Origin: an uncultured Polymorphobacter sp.
GTDB taxonomy: Bacteria; Pseudomonadota; Alphaproteobacteria; Sphingomonadales; Sphingomonadaceae
Reading direction: 5' to 3'
DNA: 6,772 nt
NCBI GenBank assembly: GCA_937871645.1
Contig: CALMPZ010000072.1
Location: 1 to 6,772 of the forward strand
Shown here: one piece after another, positions 1 to 5,298 of the stretch
Layout of the letters: every line of letters starts with the position of its first letter
Numbering within the stretch: position 1 is the first letter of the stretch
Notes under the pieces: generated by a model
Database searches by the model: none
Told to the model about the DNA's origin: nothing
Seen by the model: the letters and a program-made list of their open reading frames with translations, nothing else
Translations under genes and position numbers: made by a program

Positions 1-27
1 CTCAGGCCTGCACCAATAATTTGGGGG
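1..27 (+). repeat. Truncated copy of palindromic intergenic repeat A
   Basis: The bases GGCCTGCACCAAT followed by a short A/T run and GGGGG closely match the right half of the element at 2151-2195, which has CCTGCACCAAT, a T run and GGGGG. The left half lies beyond the window edge. It faces the opposite-strand copy at 64-108, so the left end of the window holds a convergent pair. Bases 28-63 between the copies show no gene or clear signal. The family is defined here only from copies within this window. Confidence 0.6.
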
Positions 28-63
28 CGCGCCACATGCGCCGACGTTGGTTCCGGTGGCACT

Positions 64-108
64 GACCCAAACCTATGGTGCAGGCCCGAGGCCTGCCCGC
101 TGGAGGCC
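64..108 (-). repeat. Palindromic repeat A, minus copy, overlapping the kinase 3' end
   Basis: Read on the minus strand this is CCTCCAGCGGGCAGG, then CCTCGGGCCTGCACCA, then GGTTTGGG, matching the element at 2151-2195 almost throughout. It contains a hairpin with a 7 bp stem, GCAGGCC (80-86) and GGCCTGC (90-96), and a 3-base loop. The copy runs through the stop codon of the minus-strand kinase (73-75), so the last ten or so residues of that protein are written in repeat sequence. Confidence 0.65.
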
Positions 109-921
109 CTTGGTCTTCAACCCTGTCAGCCGGTGCGCGCGGTCGATGGTCACCACATAGTCGGCGCGGCGCGGCAGCGAGCGGCGCATCGCGCGTGACA
201 GGCGTTCGTAGTGCGCCATGAAGTCGGCGACTGCCGCCACGCTCATGCCGCGGCTGGTGGTGGCGCGCAGTTCGGCTTCCTGTTGCTGGCGCCATGCTAG
301 CGCGGTCGCATAGGCCGGCGTTTGCAGCCAGACCAGCGCATCGGCTTGCGCGAACAGCGGCGTATAGTCGGCGACCAGCCGCGCGTTGACCCAGCGCCGC
401 CAGATGCCGTGCGGGTCGGCTTGCGCTTCGAGAGTGTTGACCGGCCGCGCCAGTGCCGCAGCGCTTTGCGGCCGCGCGCCGATGCACCAGCCTTCGAACA
501 GCAGCACATCGACCGGCGCGTCGACAATCCGCGGTTCCACCGCACGGTCATCACAGCTCTTGTCGAACACCGGCAGCGCAACGGGCGCGTCGCCGTGCAG
601 CAGCGCGTTGATCAGCGTGTGCCCCAGCGCCACGTCATGCGTGCCGGGCACGCCGCGCGTTGCCAGCAGCGGGTGAACTTCTGCCGCCAGCGCCGCGCGT
701 GCCGCCTTGGGCAGATACAGGTCATCGAGCCCGAGCACTGCGACGCGCAACCCGAAGCCTTGCAACCGCGTCGCCAGCGCCGCCGCGAGCGTCGACTTGC
801 CGCTACCCTGCGGCCCGGCGATGCCGATCAACTGCGCCCGCCCCGCAGCGCGACGTGCCGCGAGCGCCGTCGCCAGCGCCTCCACCACGTCGATTTCAGG
901 CTGCGTTTCGGCCACCGCCAT
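73..921 (-). CDS. P-loop kinase, probable D-glycerate 3-kinase (plant/cyanobacterial GLYK type)
   Basis: Predicted cytosolic ATP-dependent kinase of 282 residues. The Walker A motif GPQGSGKST is at residues 36-44. Further motifs are DDLY (66-69), RGVPGTHD (89-96), LPVFDKS (116-122) and LFEGWCIGARP (141-151). These resemble the RGNxGSHD, LPxYDKS and LFEGW motifs I recall for D-glycerate 3-kinase of plants and cyanobacteria, and the related yeast Tda10 group. That enzyme phosphorylates glycerate to 3-phosphoglycerate, feeding glycolate/serine metabolism into glycolysis. ATG codons at 972, 930 and 921 are possible starts. I chose 921 because the 972 start would run through the likely promoter and 921 leaves a short leader. 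The Shine-Dalgarno is poor for all three, so 930 is nearly as likely. The C-terminal tail (about residues 272-282) is encoded by repeat A and is unlikely to be ancestral. Another small-molecule kinase of the phosphoribulokinase/uridine-kinase superfamily is possible. Confidence 0.82.
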   Translation of the reverse strand: MAVAETQPEIDVVEALATALAARRAAGRAQLIGIAGPQGSGKSTLAAALATRLQGFGLRVAVLGLDDLYLPKAARAALAAEVHPLLATRGVPGTHDVALGHTLINALLHGDAPVALPVFDKSCDDRAVEPRIVDAPVDVLLFEGWCIGARPQSAAALARPVNTLEAQADPHGIWRRWVNARLVADYTPLFAQADALVWLQTPAYATALAWRQQQEAELRATTSRGMSVAAVADFMAHYERLSRAMRRSLPRRADYVVTIDRAHRLTGLKTKGLQRAGLGPAP

Positions 922-945
922 CGTCCCCATTTTGCCGCACCGCAC

Positions 946-973
946 CCTATACAAGCCGCCCGCCTTGGTCATA
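946..973 (-). promoter_or_regulatory. Possible promoter of the kinase gene
   Basis: On the minus strand a TATGAC element (973-968) is followed after 16 bases by TATAGG (951-946). This would start transcription near 939, giving leaders of about 9 or 18 bases to the ATGs at 930 and 921. Both boxes are imperfect, so this is a weak call. No comparably good promoter was seen for the divergent epoxide hydrolase; a CATAAT at 970-975 lacks a matching -35. Confidence 0.25.
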
Positions 974-1005
974 ATGGCGGCGCATCACGTCCGGGGAAAG
1001 CCACC

Positions 1006-2145
1006 ATGTCCGATACCGTCACGCCGTTCACGCTCAACGTCCCCCAGGCGCAGCTCGATGACCTTGCGGCGCGGCTGGCGGCGACGCGCTGGCCCGAAAA
1101 GGAAACCGTGGCCGATTGGACGCAGGGCGCACCGCTGGCGAAGGTTCAGGCGCTGATCGAGCATTGGCGCACCCGCTACGACTGGCGCGCCTGCGAGGCC
1201 CGGCTCAACGCGCTCGGCCAGTTCAAGACCAACATCGACGGCCTCGACATCCACTTCCTCCACGTGCGTTCAAAGCACCCGAATGCCATGCCGCTGATCG
1301 TCACGCACGGCTGGCCGGGGTCGGTGATCGAGTTCATGAAAGTCATCGGCCCGCTGACCGACCCGACCGCGCACGGCGGCAAGGCCGAAGACGCGTTCCA
1401 CGTCGTCATGCCGTCGCTGCCGGGCTTCGGCTTTTCGGGCAAACCGACGCAAACCGGCTGGGGGGTGCCGCACATCGCGATGAGCTGGATCAAGCTGATG
1501 GAACGGCTGGGCTACACGCGCTGGGTGGCCCAAGGCGGCGACTGGGGCGCCGCGGTCACCACCGCAATCGGCGTCATCAAGCCGCCGGCGTGCGCGGCAA
1601 TCCACGTCAACATGCCGCTGATTTTCCCCGGCCCCGAAGACATGGCCGACCTGACCCCGATGGAGGCCAGCGCCGTCGCCGGTCTCCAGCATTATCAGGA
1701 GTGGGACTCGGGCTATTCGAAGCAGCAGGGCACGCGGCCGCAGACGCTCGGCTACGCGCTGGTCGATTCGCCCGCTGGCCAGGCCGCATGGATTTACGAA
1801 AAAATGTGGGCGTGGACCGACAACCAGGGCAACCCCGAAGACGCGCTGACCATGGACGAAATGCTCGACAACATCATGCTGTACTGGCTGCCCGCCACCG
1901 GTGCCTCATCGGGGCGGCTGTACTGGGAAAGCTTCGGCAGCTTCGGCTCGCAGCAGCTCGACCTGCCGGTGGGGGTGAGCATCTACCCCAAGGAAATCTT
2001 CCGCTCGTCGCGGCGCTGGGGCGAACGCCACATGTCGAACATCATCCACTGGAACGAAATGCCCAAGGGCGGGCATTTCGCGGCATGGGAACAGCCGGTG
2101 TTGTACGTCGGTGAGATCCGCGACTGTTTCCGCAAGGTGCGGTAG
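1006..2145 (+). CDS. Epoxide hydrolase, microsomal/EHN type (alpha/beta hydrolase)
   Basis: A 379-residue alpha/beta-hydrolase that should open epoxides to vicinal diols through a covalent aspartyl ester. The N-terminal EHN domain occupies roughly residues 3-110. The oxyanion-hole motif HGWPGS is at 101-106. The nucleophile is Asp179 in GGDWGA. The acid is probably Glu330 in IYPKEIFR, the position held by Glu in mammalian microsomal enzyme. The base is His357 in GGHFAAWE. The epoxide-polarising tyrosines are probably Tyr237 (SGYSKQQGTRP) and Tyr306 (SSGRLYWE). All catalytic positions are therefore present, and the length is normal for the family. There is no N-terminal membrane anchor or signal peptide, so it should be soluble. 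The ATG at 1006 follows GGGGAAAG by five bases; the reading frame stays open upstream to 322, but that stretch is antisense to the kinase and is not coding. Substrate range cannot be read from sequence. Confidence 0.93.
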   Translation: MSDTVTPFTLNVPQAQLDDLAARLAATRWPEKETVADWTQGAPLAKVQALIEHWRTRYDWRACEARLNALGQFKTNIDGLDIHFLHVRSKHPNAMPLIVTHGWPGSVIEFMKVIGPLTDPTAHGGKAEDAFHVVMPSLPGFGFSGKPTQTGWGVPHIAMSWIKLMERLGYTRWVAQGGDWGAAVTTAIGVIKPPACAAIHVNMPLIFPGPEDMADLTPMEASAVAGLQHYQEWDSGYSKQQGTRPQTLGYALVDSPAGQAAWIYEKMWAWTDNQGNPEDALTMDEMLDNIMLYWLPATGASSGRLYWESFGSFGSQQLDLPVGVSIYPKEIFRSSRRWGERHMSNIIHWNEMPKGGHFAAWEQPVLYVGEIRDCFRKVR

Positions 2146-2150
2146 CAGAG

Positions 2151-2195
2151 CCTCCGGCGGGCAGGGCCTTGGCCCTGCACCAATGTTTTTGGGGG
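2151..2195 (+). repeat. Palindromic repeat A, full copy, possible terminator of the epoxide hydrolase gene
   Basis: The element starts five bases after the stop of the epoxide hydrolase gene. It holds CCTCCGGCGG, then a perfect dyad GCAGGGCC (2161-2168), TT, GGCCCTGC (2171-2178), then ACCAATG, a T5 run (2186-2190) and G5. A stable GC hairpin followed within about ten bases by a T run could act as an intrinsic terminator. Its near-identical relatives at 1-27 and 64-108 show it is a dispersed element. It lies between the convergent 3' ends of the hydrolase and the TetR-type gene. Confidence 0.7.
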
Positions 2196-2210
2196 AGAAT
2201 TGTTGCGGGC

Positions 2211-2816
2211 TCAGCGTGGCGGCGGCAGCACGCGCAGCACGCCGCCGACCATCTGGTCGATGAAGACCTTGAGCTCGGTGTCGTCGACATCCTCGAAGCG
2301 CATCAGCGCCAGCGTATGCGCGCCGCCGACAAACAGCCGCGCCGCCGACTTGACCGCGACATCCGCCGGCACCGCAGCACCGTCGCGGACGAGCACCGAC
2401 GCGACAAGCGCCTGCAGCTGGCGCTGCAGCACCAGGAAACGTGGCCAGACATCCGCGCGGACCCCCGTGCTCCAGTCGAGCCAGACGCGGACGGTGTCGG
2501 GCTCGTGCAGCGCCATGTCGGCGGTTCGCGTCGCAAGCTCGGTCAGCACCTCCAGGGGCTTCCCCGGCGTGGCGGTCGCCGCCGCCACCATTGCGACAAT
2601 CGTCGCCGCGACGGTTTCAAGCACCGCGTCGACAAGGTCCGCACGCGTGCGGAAATAGGAATAGACCGCCGACACCGACACCCCGGCGCGTTCGGCAACC
2701 TGTGCCTGCGTGGCGCGCGCGATGCCGTGATCGGCAAAACATCCGACGGCGTGCAGGACCAGTTGGGCGCGGCGATCTTCGGGGGCAAGCCGCGTGCGCG
2801 CGGGTCTTTTGGTCAT
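2211..2816 (-). CDS. TetR-family regulator of the LuxR/HapR type
   Basis: A 201-residue TetR-fold DNA-binding protein. The N-terminal helices hold a helix-turn-helix at about residues 37-56 (AQVAERAGVSVSAVYSYF), followed by RTRADLVDAVL. The ligand domain contains WLDWSTGVRADVWPRF (112-127). From memory, Vibrio HapR/LuxR have KRPRTRLSPxKR, VSVATVFNYFPTREDLVDDVL and WFEWSASTRDEVWPLF at the same places; this protein has KRPARTRLAPEDR at its start. The match runs along the whole length, not just the HTH, so I place it with that group. In vibrios these are quorum-sensing master regulators; here the role is probably local control. It is divergent from the operon at 2926-4340 and a matching operator lies between, so it probably controls that operon and perhaps itself. 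The ATG at 2816 has GGAA eight to nine bases upstream; a GTG at 2849 is in frame but poorer. The inducer is unknown. Confidence 0.9.
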   Translation of the reverse strand: MTKRPARTRLAPEDRRAQLVLHAVGCFADHGIARATQAQVAERAGVSVSAVYSYFRTRADLVDAVLETVAATIVAMVAAATATPGKPLEVLTELATRTADMALHEPDTVRVWLDWSTGVRADVWPRFLVLQRQLQALVASVLVRDGAAVPADVAVKSAARLFVGGAHTLALMRFEDVDDTELKVFIDQMVGGVLRVLPPPR

Positions 2817-2862
2817 TGTCGGGTTCCACGGCGCGGCTTCCGCCCACACTTAACCGCTCCTA

Positions 2863-2890
2863 TTGACAATTACCACATTAGTATTATTGT
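2863..2890 (+). promoter_or_regulatory. Probable sigma70-type promoter of the metal-hydrolase operon
   Basis: A perfect TTGACA (2863-2868) is followed after 16 bases by TATTGT (2885-2890), which matches four of six -10 positions. It lies in a conspicuously AT-rich stretch of otherwise GC-rich DNA. Transcription would begin near 2897, about 30 bases before the ATG at 2926. The -10 box sits inside the dyad at 2884-2905, which favours repression by the divergent regulator. Confidence 0.55.
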
Positions 2891-2905
2891 GTCTTATATC
2901 AATAA
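2884..2905. promoter_or_regulatory. LuxR/HapR-like operator dyad
   Basis: The sequence is TTATTG, then TGTCTTA, then TATCAATAA, 22 bases in all. The outer six bases on each side are perfect inverted repeats (TTATTG and CAATAA). The Vibrio LuxR/SmcR/HapR consensus as I recall it is also a 22-base dyad beginning TTATTGAT and ending ATCAATAA; I count 16 of 22 matches. It overlaps the probable -10 box and start site of the operon at 2926 and lies 67 bases from the start codon of the TetR-type gene. A weaker partial match overlaps the -35 box at about 2860-2881. Confidence 0.6.
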
Positions 2906-2925
2906 CAGATTACGGGGGTGGAAAT

Positions 2926-3843
2926 ATGTCTCGTTCGGCTGTCATCGACGCGCAACGCATGACCGTTCGCCGCATGAGTTTCCGGTTTCCGCAACAGCTT
3001 GGCGGGCTGTGGAATCCGCAGCGTCCCGAGTTCAGTCATGTCGTCAATGCCGCCTCGCTGGCGATGCCCTTTCTCGAACCCTACCTGATCGAGACGATGC
3101 GCAAGGCGCGCACCAAGGTCACCGATGCCCGCCTGATTGCCGAAATCGACCTGTATATCGGGCAGGAGGCGACGCATTTCCGCCAGCACCAGCAGTTCAA
3201 CAAGCGGCTCGCCGACCTCGGCTACACGTCCGTCCCGGCAGCCGAGGCGGTACTCAAGGCCGATTACCAGTCGTTTGCACGAAATCGCTCGTTCGCGTTC
3301 AACCTCGCCTATGCCGAAGGGTTCGAGGCGATGGCGCTCGCCATCGGCCATATGCTGGTGGAGGACCGCGAATATCTGTTCGGTGACGGCGAAGCCTCGG
3401 TGGCGTCGCTGGTGCTCTGGCATTTCGTCGAGGAGATCGAGCACAAATGCGCCACCTATGATGTCTTCAAGGCGCTCGACGGCCGCTATGCGTGGCGCAT
3501 CTACGGGCTGTTGTTTGCGACAATCCATATCATGGCGCGCACCCGCCAGGGCTACCGGGCACTGCTGACCGAAGACGGCCTATGGTCGGGCTGGCGCTCG
3601 CGGCTGGCGCTGTACCGGCTGCTGCTGCGCATCTTCGGGCGGCTGACGCCGCGGCTGCTGCGCATCATGACCCCCGGCTATGACCCGCGCAGCGTGGCCG
3701 ATCCGGCGTGGGCGGTGGCGTGGTGGCGGGGCTATGGAAGCGGTGACGGGGGGCAAGGTGACGGGGGTCTCAGCGAACTCGACATGGCCAGGCTCGGCGA
3801 ACCCTCGCCGGTGGCCCGCGCATTTCAGGGAGCTGCACAATGA
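2926..3843 (+). CDS. Predicted metal-dependent hydrolase, ferritin-like (COG3687/PF10118 type)
   Basis: A 305-residue soluble protein resembling the family annotated as predicted metal-dependent hydrolase. Carboxylate/histidine motifs lie in the order Glu51 (FLEPYL), Glu81 and His84 (QEATHFRQH), Glu131/Glu134 (EGFEAMA) and Glu169-Glu172/His173 (HFVEEIEHK). Two ExxH motifs in a helical protein are what a carboxylate-bridged di-metal centre of the ferritin-like superfamily would need. The true reaction is not established for this family, and 'hydrolase' may be a misnomer; oxidase or oxygenase chemistry is possible. The ATG at 2926 is preceded by GGGGGTGG at good spacing; the frame opens earlier but only through the promoter. 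Near the C-terminus a glycine-rich stretch, GSGDGGQGDGG, comes from an 11-base tandem repeat and looks like a recent expansion. The stop overlaps the next start by four bases, so the two proteins are probably made together. Confidence 0.85.
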   Translation: MSRSAVIDAQRMTVRRMSFRFPQQLGGLWNPQRPEFSHVVNAASLAMPFLEPYLIETMRKARTKVTDARLIAEIDLYIGQEATHFRQHQQFNKRLADLGYTSVPAAEAVLKADYQSFARNRSFAFNLAYAEGFEAMALAIGHMLVEDREYLFGDGEASVASLVLWHFVEEIEHKCATYDVFKALDGRYAWRIYGLLFATIHIMARTRQGYRALLTEDGLWSGWRSRLALYRLLLRIFGRLTPRLLRIMTPGYDPRSVADPAWAVAWWRGYGSGDGGQGDGGLSELDMARLGEPSPVARAFQGAAQ

Positions 3844-4340
3844 CCACGATGCCCGAACGCCTGCGCGTGCTGCTATTTCTCAACGGCGTCGGCCTGTTCG
3901 TTTTCGCGCTGTTCGTCGGCTGGCACTGGTTCGTCGCGCTGCTCGGCCAGATCGTGGTGTGGCCGATCATTCCGCCGATCGAGGCGCATGTTCCCGGTGA
4001 CGAACGCGCCTGGCGCATGGTCCATATGGAGGCCATCACGCACGGCCTGCTGCTGATGGCATGGGGCGTCGGCGGGACATTCATCCGGCTCACCCCGCGC
4101 TGGCACCGGGTGTTTTTCTGGAGCGCCATCATCACCGCATGGATGTTCACGGTCCCGCCCTATTTCAACGCGCTGTTCGGCACGCGCGGGCTGGCGATGG
4201 GCGGCGGCCCGTTCAAGGGCGGACTGGCCAACGACATCATCTTCCTGTGCGGCTGGCCGCCGCTGATTGCCGTCCACCTGACAATGGTGCTCGCCGCCAT
4301 CGGCCTCTGGCGCACCGCCAAGGCGCTGCCCCGCGCCTAG
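3840..4340 (+). CDS. Four-helix membrane protein resembling styrene oxide isomerase
   Basis: A 166-residue integral inner-membrane protein with hydrophobic segments at about residues 9-42, 62-83, 91-112 and 131-157. Size, helix number and motif order resemble styrene oxide isomerase (StyC), a heme-containing membrane enzyme that rearranges aryl epoxides to aldehydes. Shared features, compared with StyC from memory, are IEAHVPG with a nearby Trp (47-58), His62 at the position of the heme-ligand His, Tyr108 followed by Phe and a nearby Asn, an RGL motif (116-118), GPF (123-125) and a final helix ending AAIGLW. Two polar residues I recall as important in StyC appear replaced here: an Asn by His68 and an Asp by Thr. 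It may therefore be a paralogous family with another substrate or only structural kinship. It starts inside the stop of the preceding gene (ATGA), implying translational coupling to the metal protein and control by the same operator. Confidence 0.72.
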   Translation: MTTMPERLRVLLFLNGVGLFVFALFVGWHWFVALLGQIVVWPIIPPIEAHVPGDERAWRMVHMEAITHGLLLMAWGVGGTFIRLTPRWHRVFFWSAIITAWMFTVPPYFNALFGTRGLAMGGGPFKGGLANDIIFLCGWPPLIAVHLTMVLAAIGLWRTAKALPRA

Positions 4341-4381
4341 CCGTGCCGACCGGCAGCCCGCGGCTTGTCGCGACCATCGAC

Positions 4382-4425
4382 GCTGGCCGATTCGCGTTGA
4401 AGCGCGTCTTCGCGGCTGGCCGATT
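4382..4425. repeat. Short direct repeat in the 110 bp gap before the metallophosphoesterase gene
   Basis: GCTGGCCGATT occurs at 4382-4392 and again at 4415-4425, a 33-base period, with similar flanks (TCGC nearby in both). No promoter, hairpin with T run, or additional gene is convincing in 4341-4450. The repeat may be a remnant of duplication or a pair of binding sites; there is nothing to decide. Confidence 0.25.
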
Positions 4426-4450
4426 TCGCCGGTGCTGCTAAACCAGCGGC

Positions 4451-5119
4451 ATGGAAACCCGCGTCACCGTCATCAGCGACACGCACTGCCGGCACGGCGA
4501 AATCGACCTGCCGGCGGGCGATTTGCTGATCCATTGCGGCGACATGTTCGACCTGTTCAGCAAGATGCCGCAGCGCCTGTTCAGCCGGACGCCAGACCGT
4601 ATCGCGGCAATGGATGCGTGGTTCGGGCGGCAGCGTTTCGACCGGATTTTGTGCATTGGCGGCAACCATGACCGCGAGCTTGAAACGGCGCTGGGGCGCC
4701 AGCCGCAACCGTTCCGCAACGCGCATTTCCTGCATGACGAAACGGTCGACTATCGCGGGCTGAAAATCCACGGCGCGTCATGGGTACCGTTCCTGCCGAG
4801 CCATGCGTTCTTCAAGGGGCCGGCGGCACTCGCCGACGCCTGGGCGCTGGTTCCGCCGGGCATCGATATTCTGGTCACGCATACGCCGCCGCAAGGCATC
4901 CTCGATGCCTCGCGTGGCGGCCAGTCGCTGGGGTGCCCGGCGCTTGCAGATGAACTGCCGCGCATCGCGCCGCGCGTGCACTGCTTCGGCCATGTGCACG
5001 CGAGCGTCGGTCAGCGGAAGCTCGGAGAAACGCTGTTCATCAACGCCGCCTCAATCCAAAGCGGCACCGGCAAACTGCTGCCGCCGGTCAACCTCACGCT
5101 GACCTCGCACCCCTCTTGA
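4451..5119 (+). CDS. Calcineurin-like metallophosphoesterase (MPPED/239AB-like)
   Basis: A 222-residue cytosolic phosphoesterase with the full set of two-metal motifs: SDTH (Asp10, His12), GD (Gly30-Asp31), GNHD (71-74), THTPP (His144) and GHVH (180-183). The compact size and the phrase LVTHTPPQGILD resemble the MPPED1/MPPED2 (239AB) group, whose bacterial relatives hydrolyse phosphodiesters in vitro. The physiological substrate is unknown. The ATG at 4451 gives a protein that begins right at the first beta strand (VTVISDTH), as expected; no strong Shine-Dalgarno is seen. It follows the membrane protein gene by 110 bp on the same strand and could be read from that operon, though the gap and lack of coupling make that uncertain. 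The TGA stop shares two bases with the start of the downstream repeat. Confidence 0.9.
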   Translation: METRVTVISDTHCRHGEIDLPAGDLLIHCGDMFDLFSKMPQRLFSRTPDRIAAMDAWFGRQRFDRILCIGGNHDRELETALGRQPQPFRNAHFLHDETVDYRGLKIHGASWVPFLPSHAFFKGPAALADAWALVPPGIDILVTHTPPQGILDASRGGQSLGCPALADELPRIAPRVHCFGHVHASVGQRKLGETLFINAASIQSGTGKLLPPVNLTLTSHPS

Positions 5120-5170
5120 TCCTCCCCGTCTTCGGGGAGGGGGCCCGCCTCTTGGCGGTGGAGGGGTCAA
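5118..5170 (+). repeat. GC-rich intergenic repeat B, left arm
   Basis: This begins with GATCCTCCCCG at the stop codon of the metallophosphoesterase gene. It holds a hairpin with an 8 bp stem, CCTCCCCG (5121-5128), loop TCTT, CGGGGAGG (5133-5140), then a second small hairpin CCGCC/GGCGG (5145-5158) and GGTGGAGGGGT. The first 26 bases are exactly repeated in inverted orientation at 5234-5259. Elements with this look are common between genes in alphaproteobacteria, from general knowledge. The strong hairpin could end transcription, but no T run follows. Confidence 0.75.
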
Positions 5171-5205
5171 CCCCGATGCGGCTGCACCAAACGGCCTGAC
5201 CGACC

Positions 5206-5259
5206 TGCCCCACCACCGCGCGAAGTGCGCGGTCCCCCTCCCCGAAGACGGGGAGGATC
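5206..5259 (-). repeat. GC-rich intergenic repeat B, right arm (inverted)
   Basis: Read on the minus strand this starts with the same 26 bases as the left arm (5259-5234), including the 8 bp stem hairpin. It then has a longer second hairpin, ACCGCGC (5215-5221), loop GAAGT, GCGCGGT (5227-5233), and GGTGGTGGGGC. The second hairpin differs in sequence from that of the left arm but keeps the same position, so the arms are diverged copies of one two-hairpin unit. The spacer 5171-5205 shows no other feature. The pair separates two convergent genes and may serve as a bidirectional terminator. Confidence 0.75.
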
Positions 5260-5298
5260 CAGAAGGGCAGTTGCCGGCGGCTTGGGGTCAGTCCCCCC

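Noticed and set aside
322..1005. Open frame continuing 228 codons upstream of the epoxide hydrolase start
   Set aside because: It is antisense to the kinase gene, has Arg/Gln-rich low-quality composition typical of GC-rich shadow frames, and the EHN domain begins right after the ATG at 1006, which has a good ribosome binding site.
2882..2887. TATTAT as the -10 box of the 2926 promoter
   Set aside because: Only 13 bases separate it from TTGACA, too short for a sigma70-type spacer; TATTGT at 2885 gives 16.
2169..3386. A 405-codon plus-strand open frame across the TetR-type gene and into the metal hydrolase gene
   Set aside because: It crosses the AT-rich promoter region, is antisense to a clear TetR protein and out of frame with a clear metal-dependent hydrolase; no recognisable domain.
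2899..3528. A 209-codon minus-strand open frame opposite the metal-dependent hydrolase
   Set aside because: Composition is that of a complementary shadow frame, and the plus-strand frame carries the conserved ExxH motifs.
5121..5140. Repeat B hairpin as a classical intrinsic terminator
   Set aside because: The stem is strong but no T run follows on either strand, so termination is possible but not shown.
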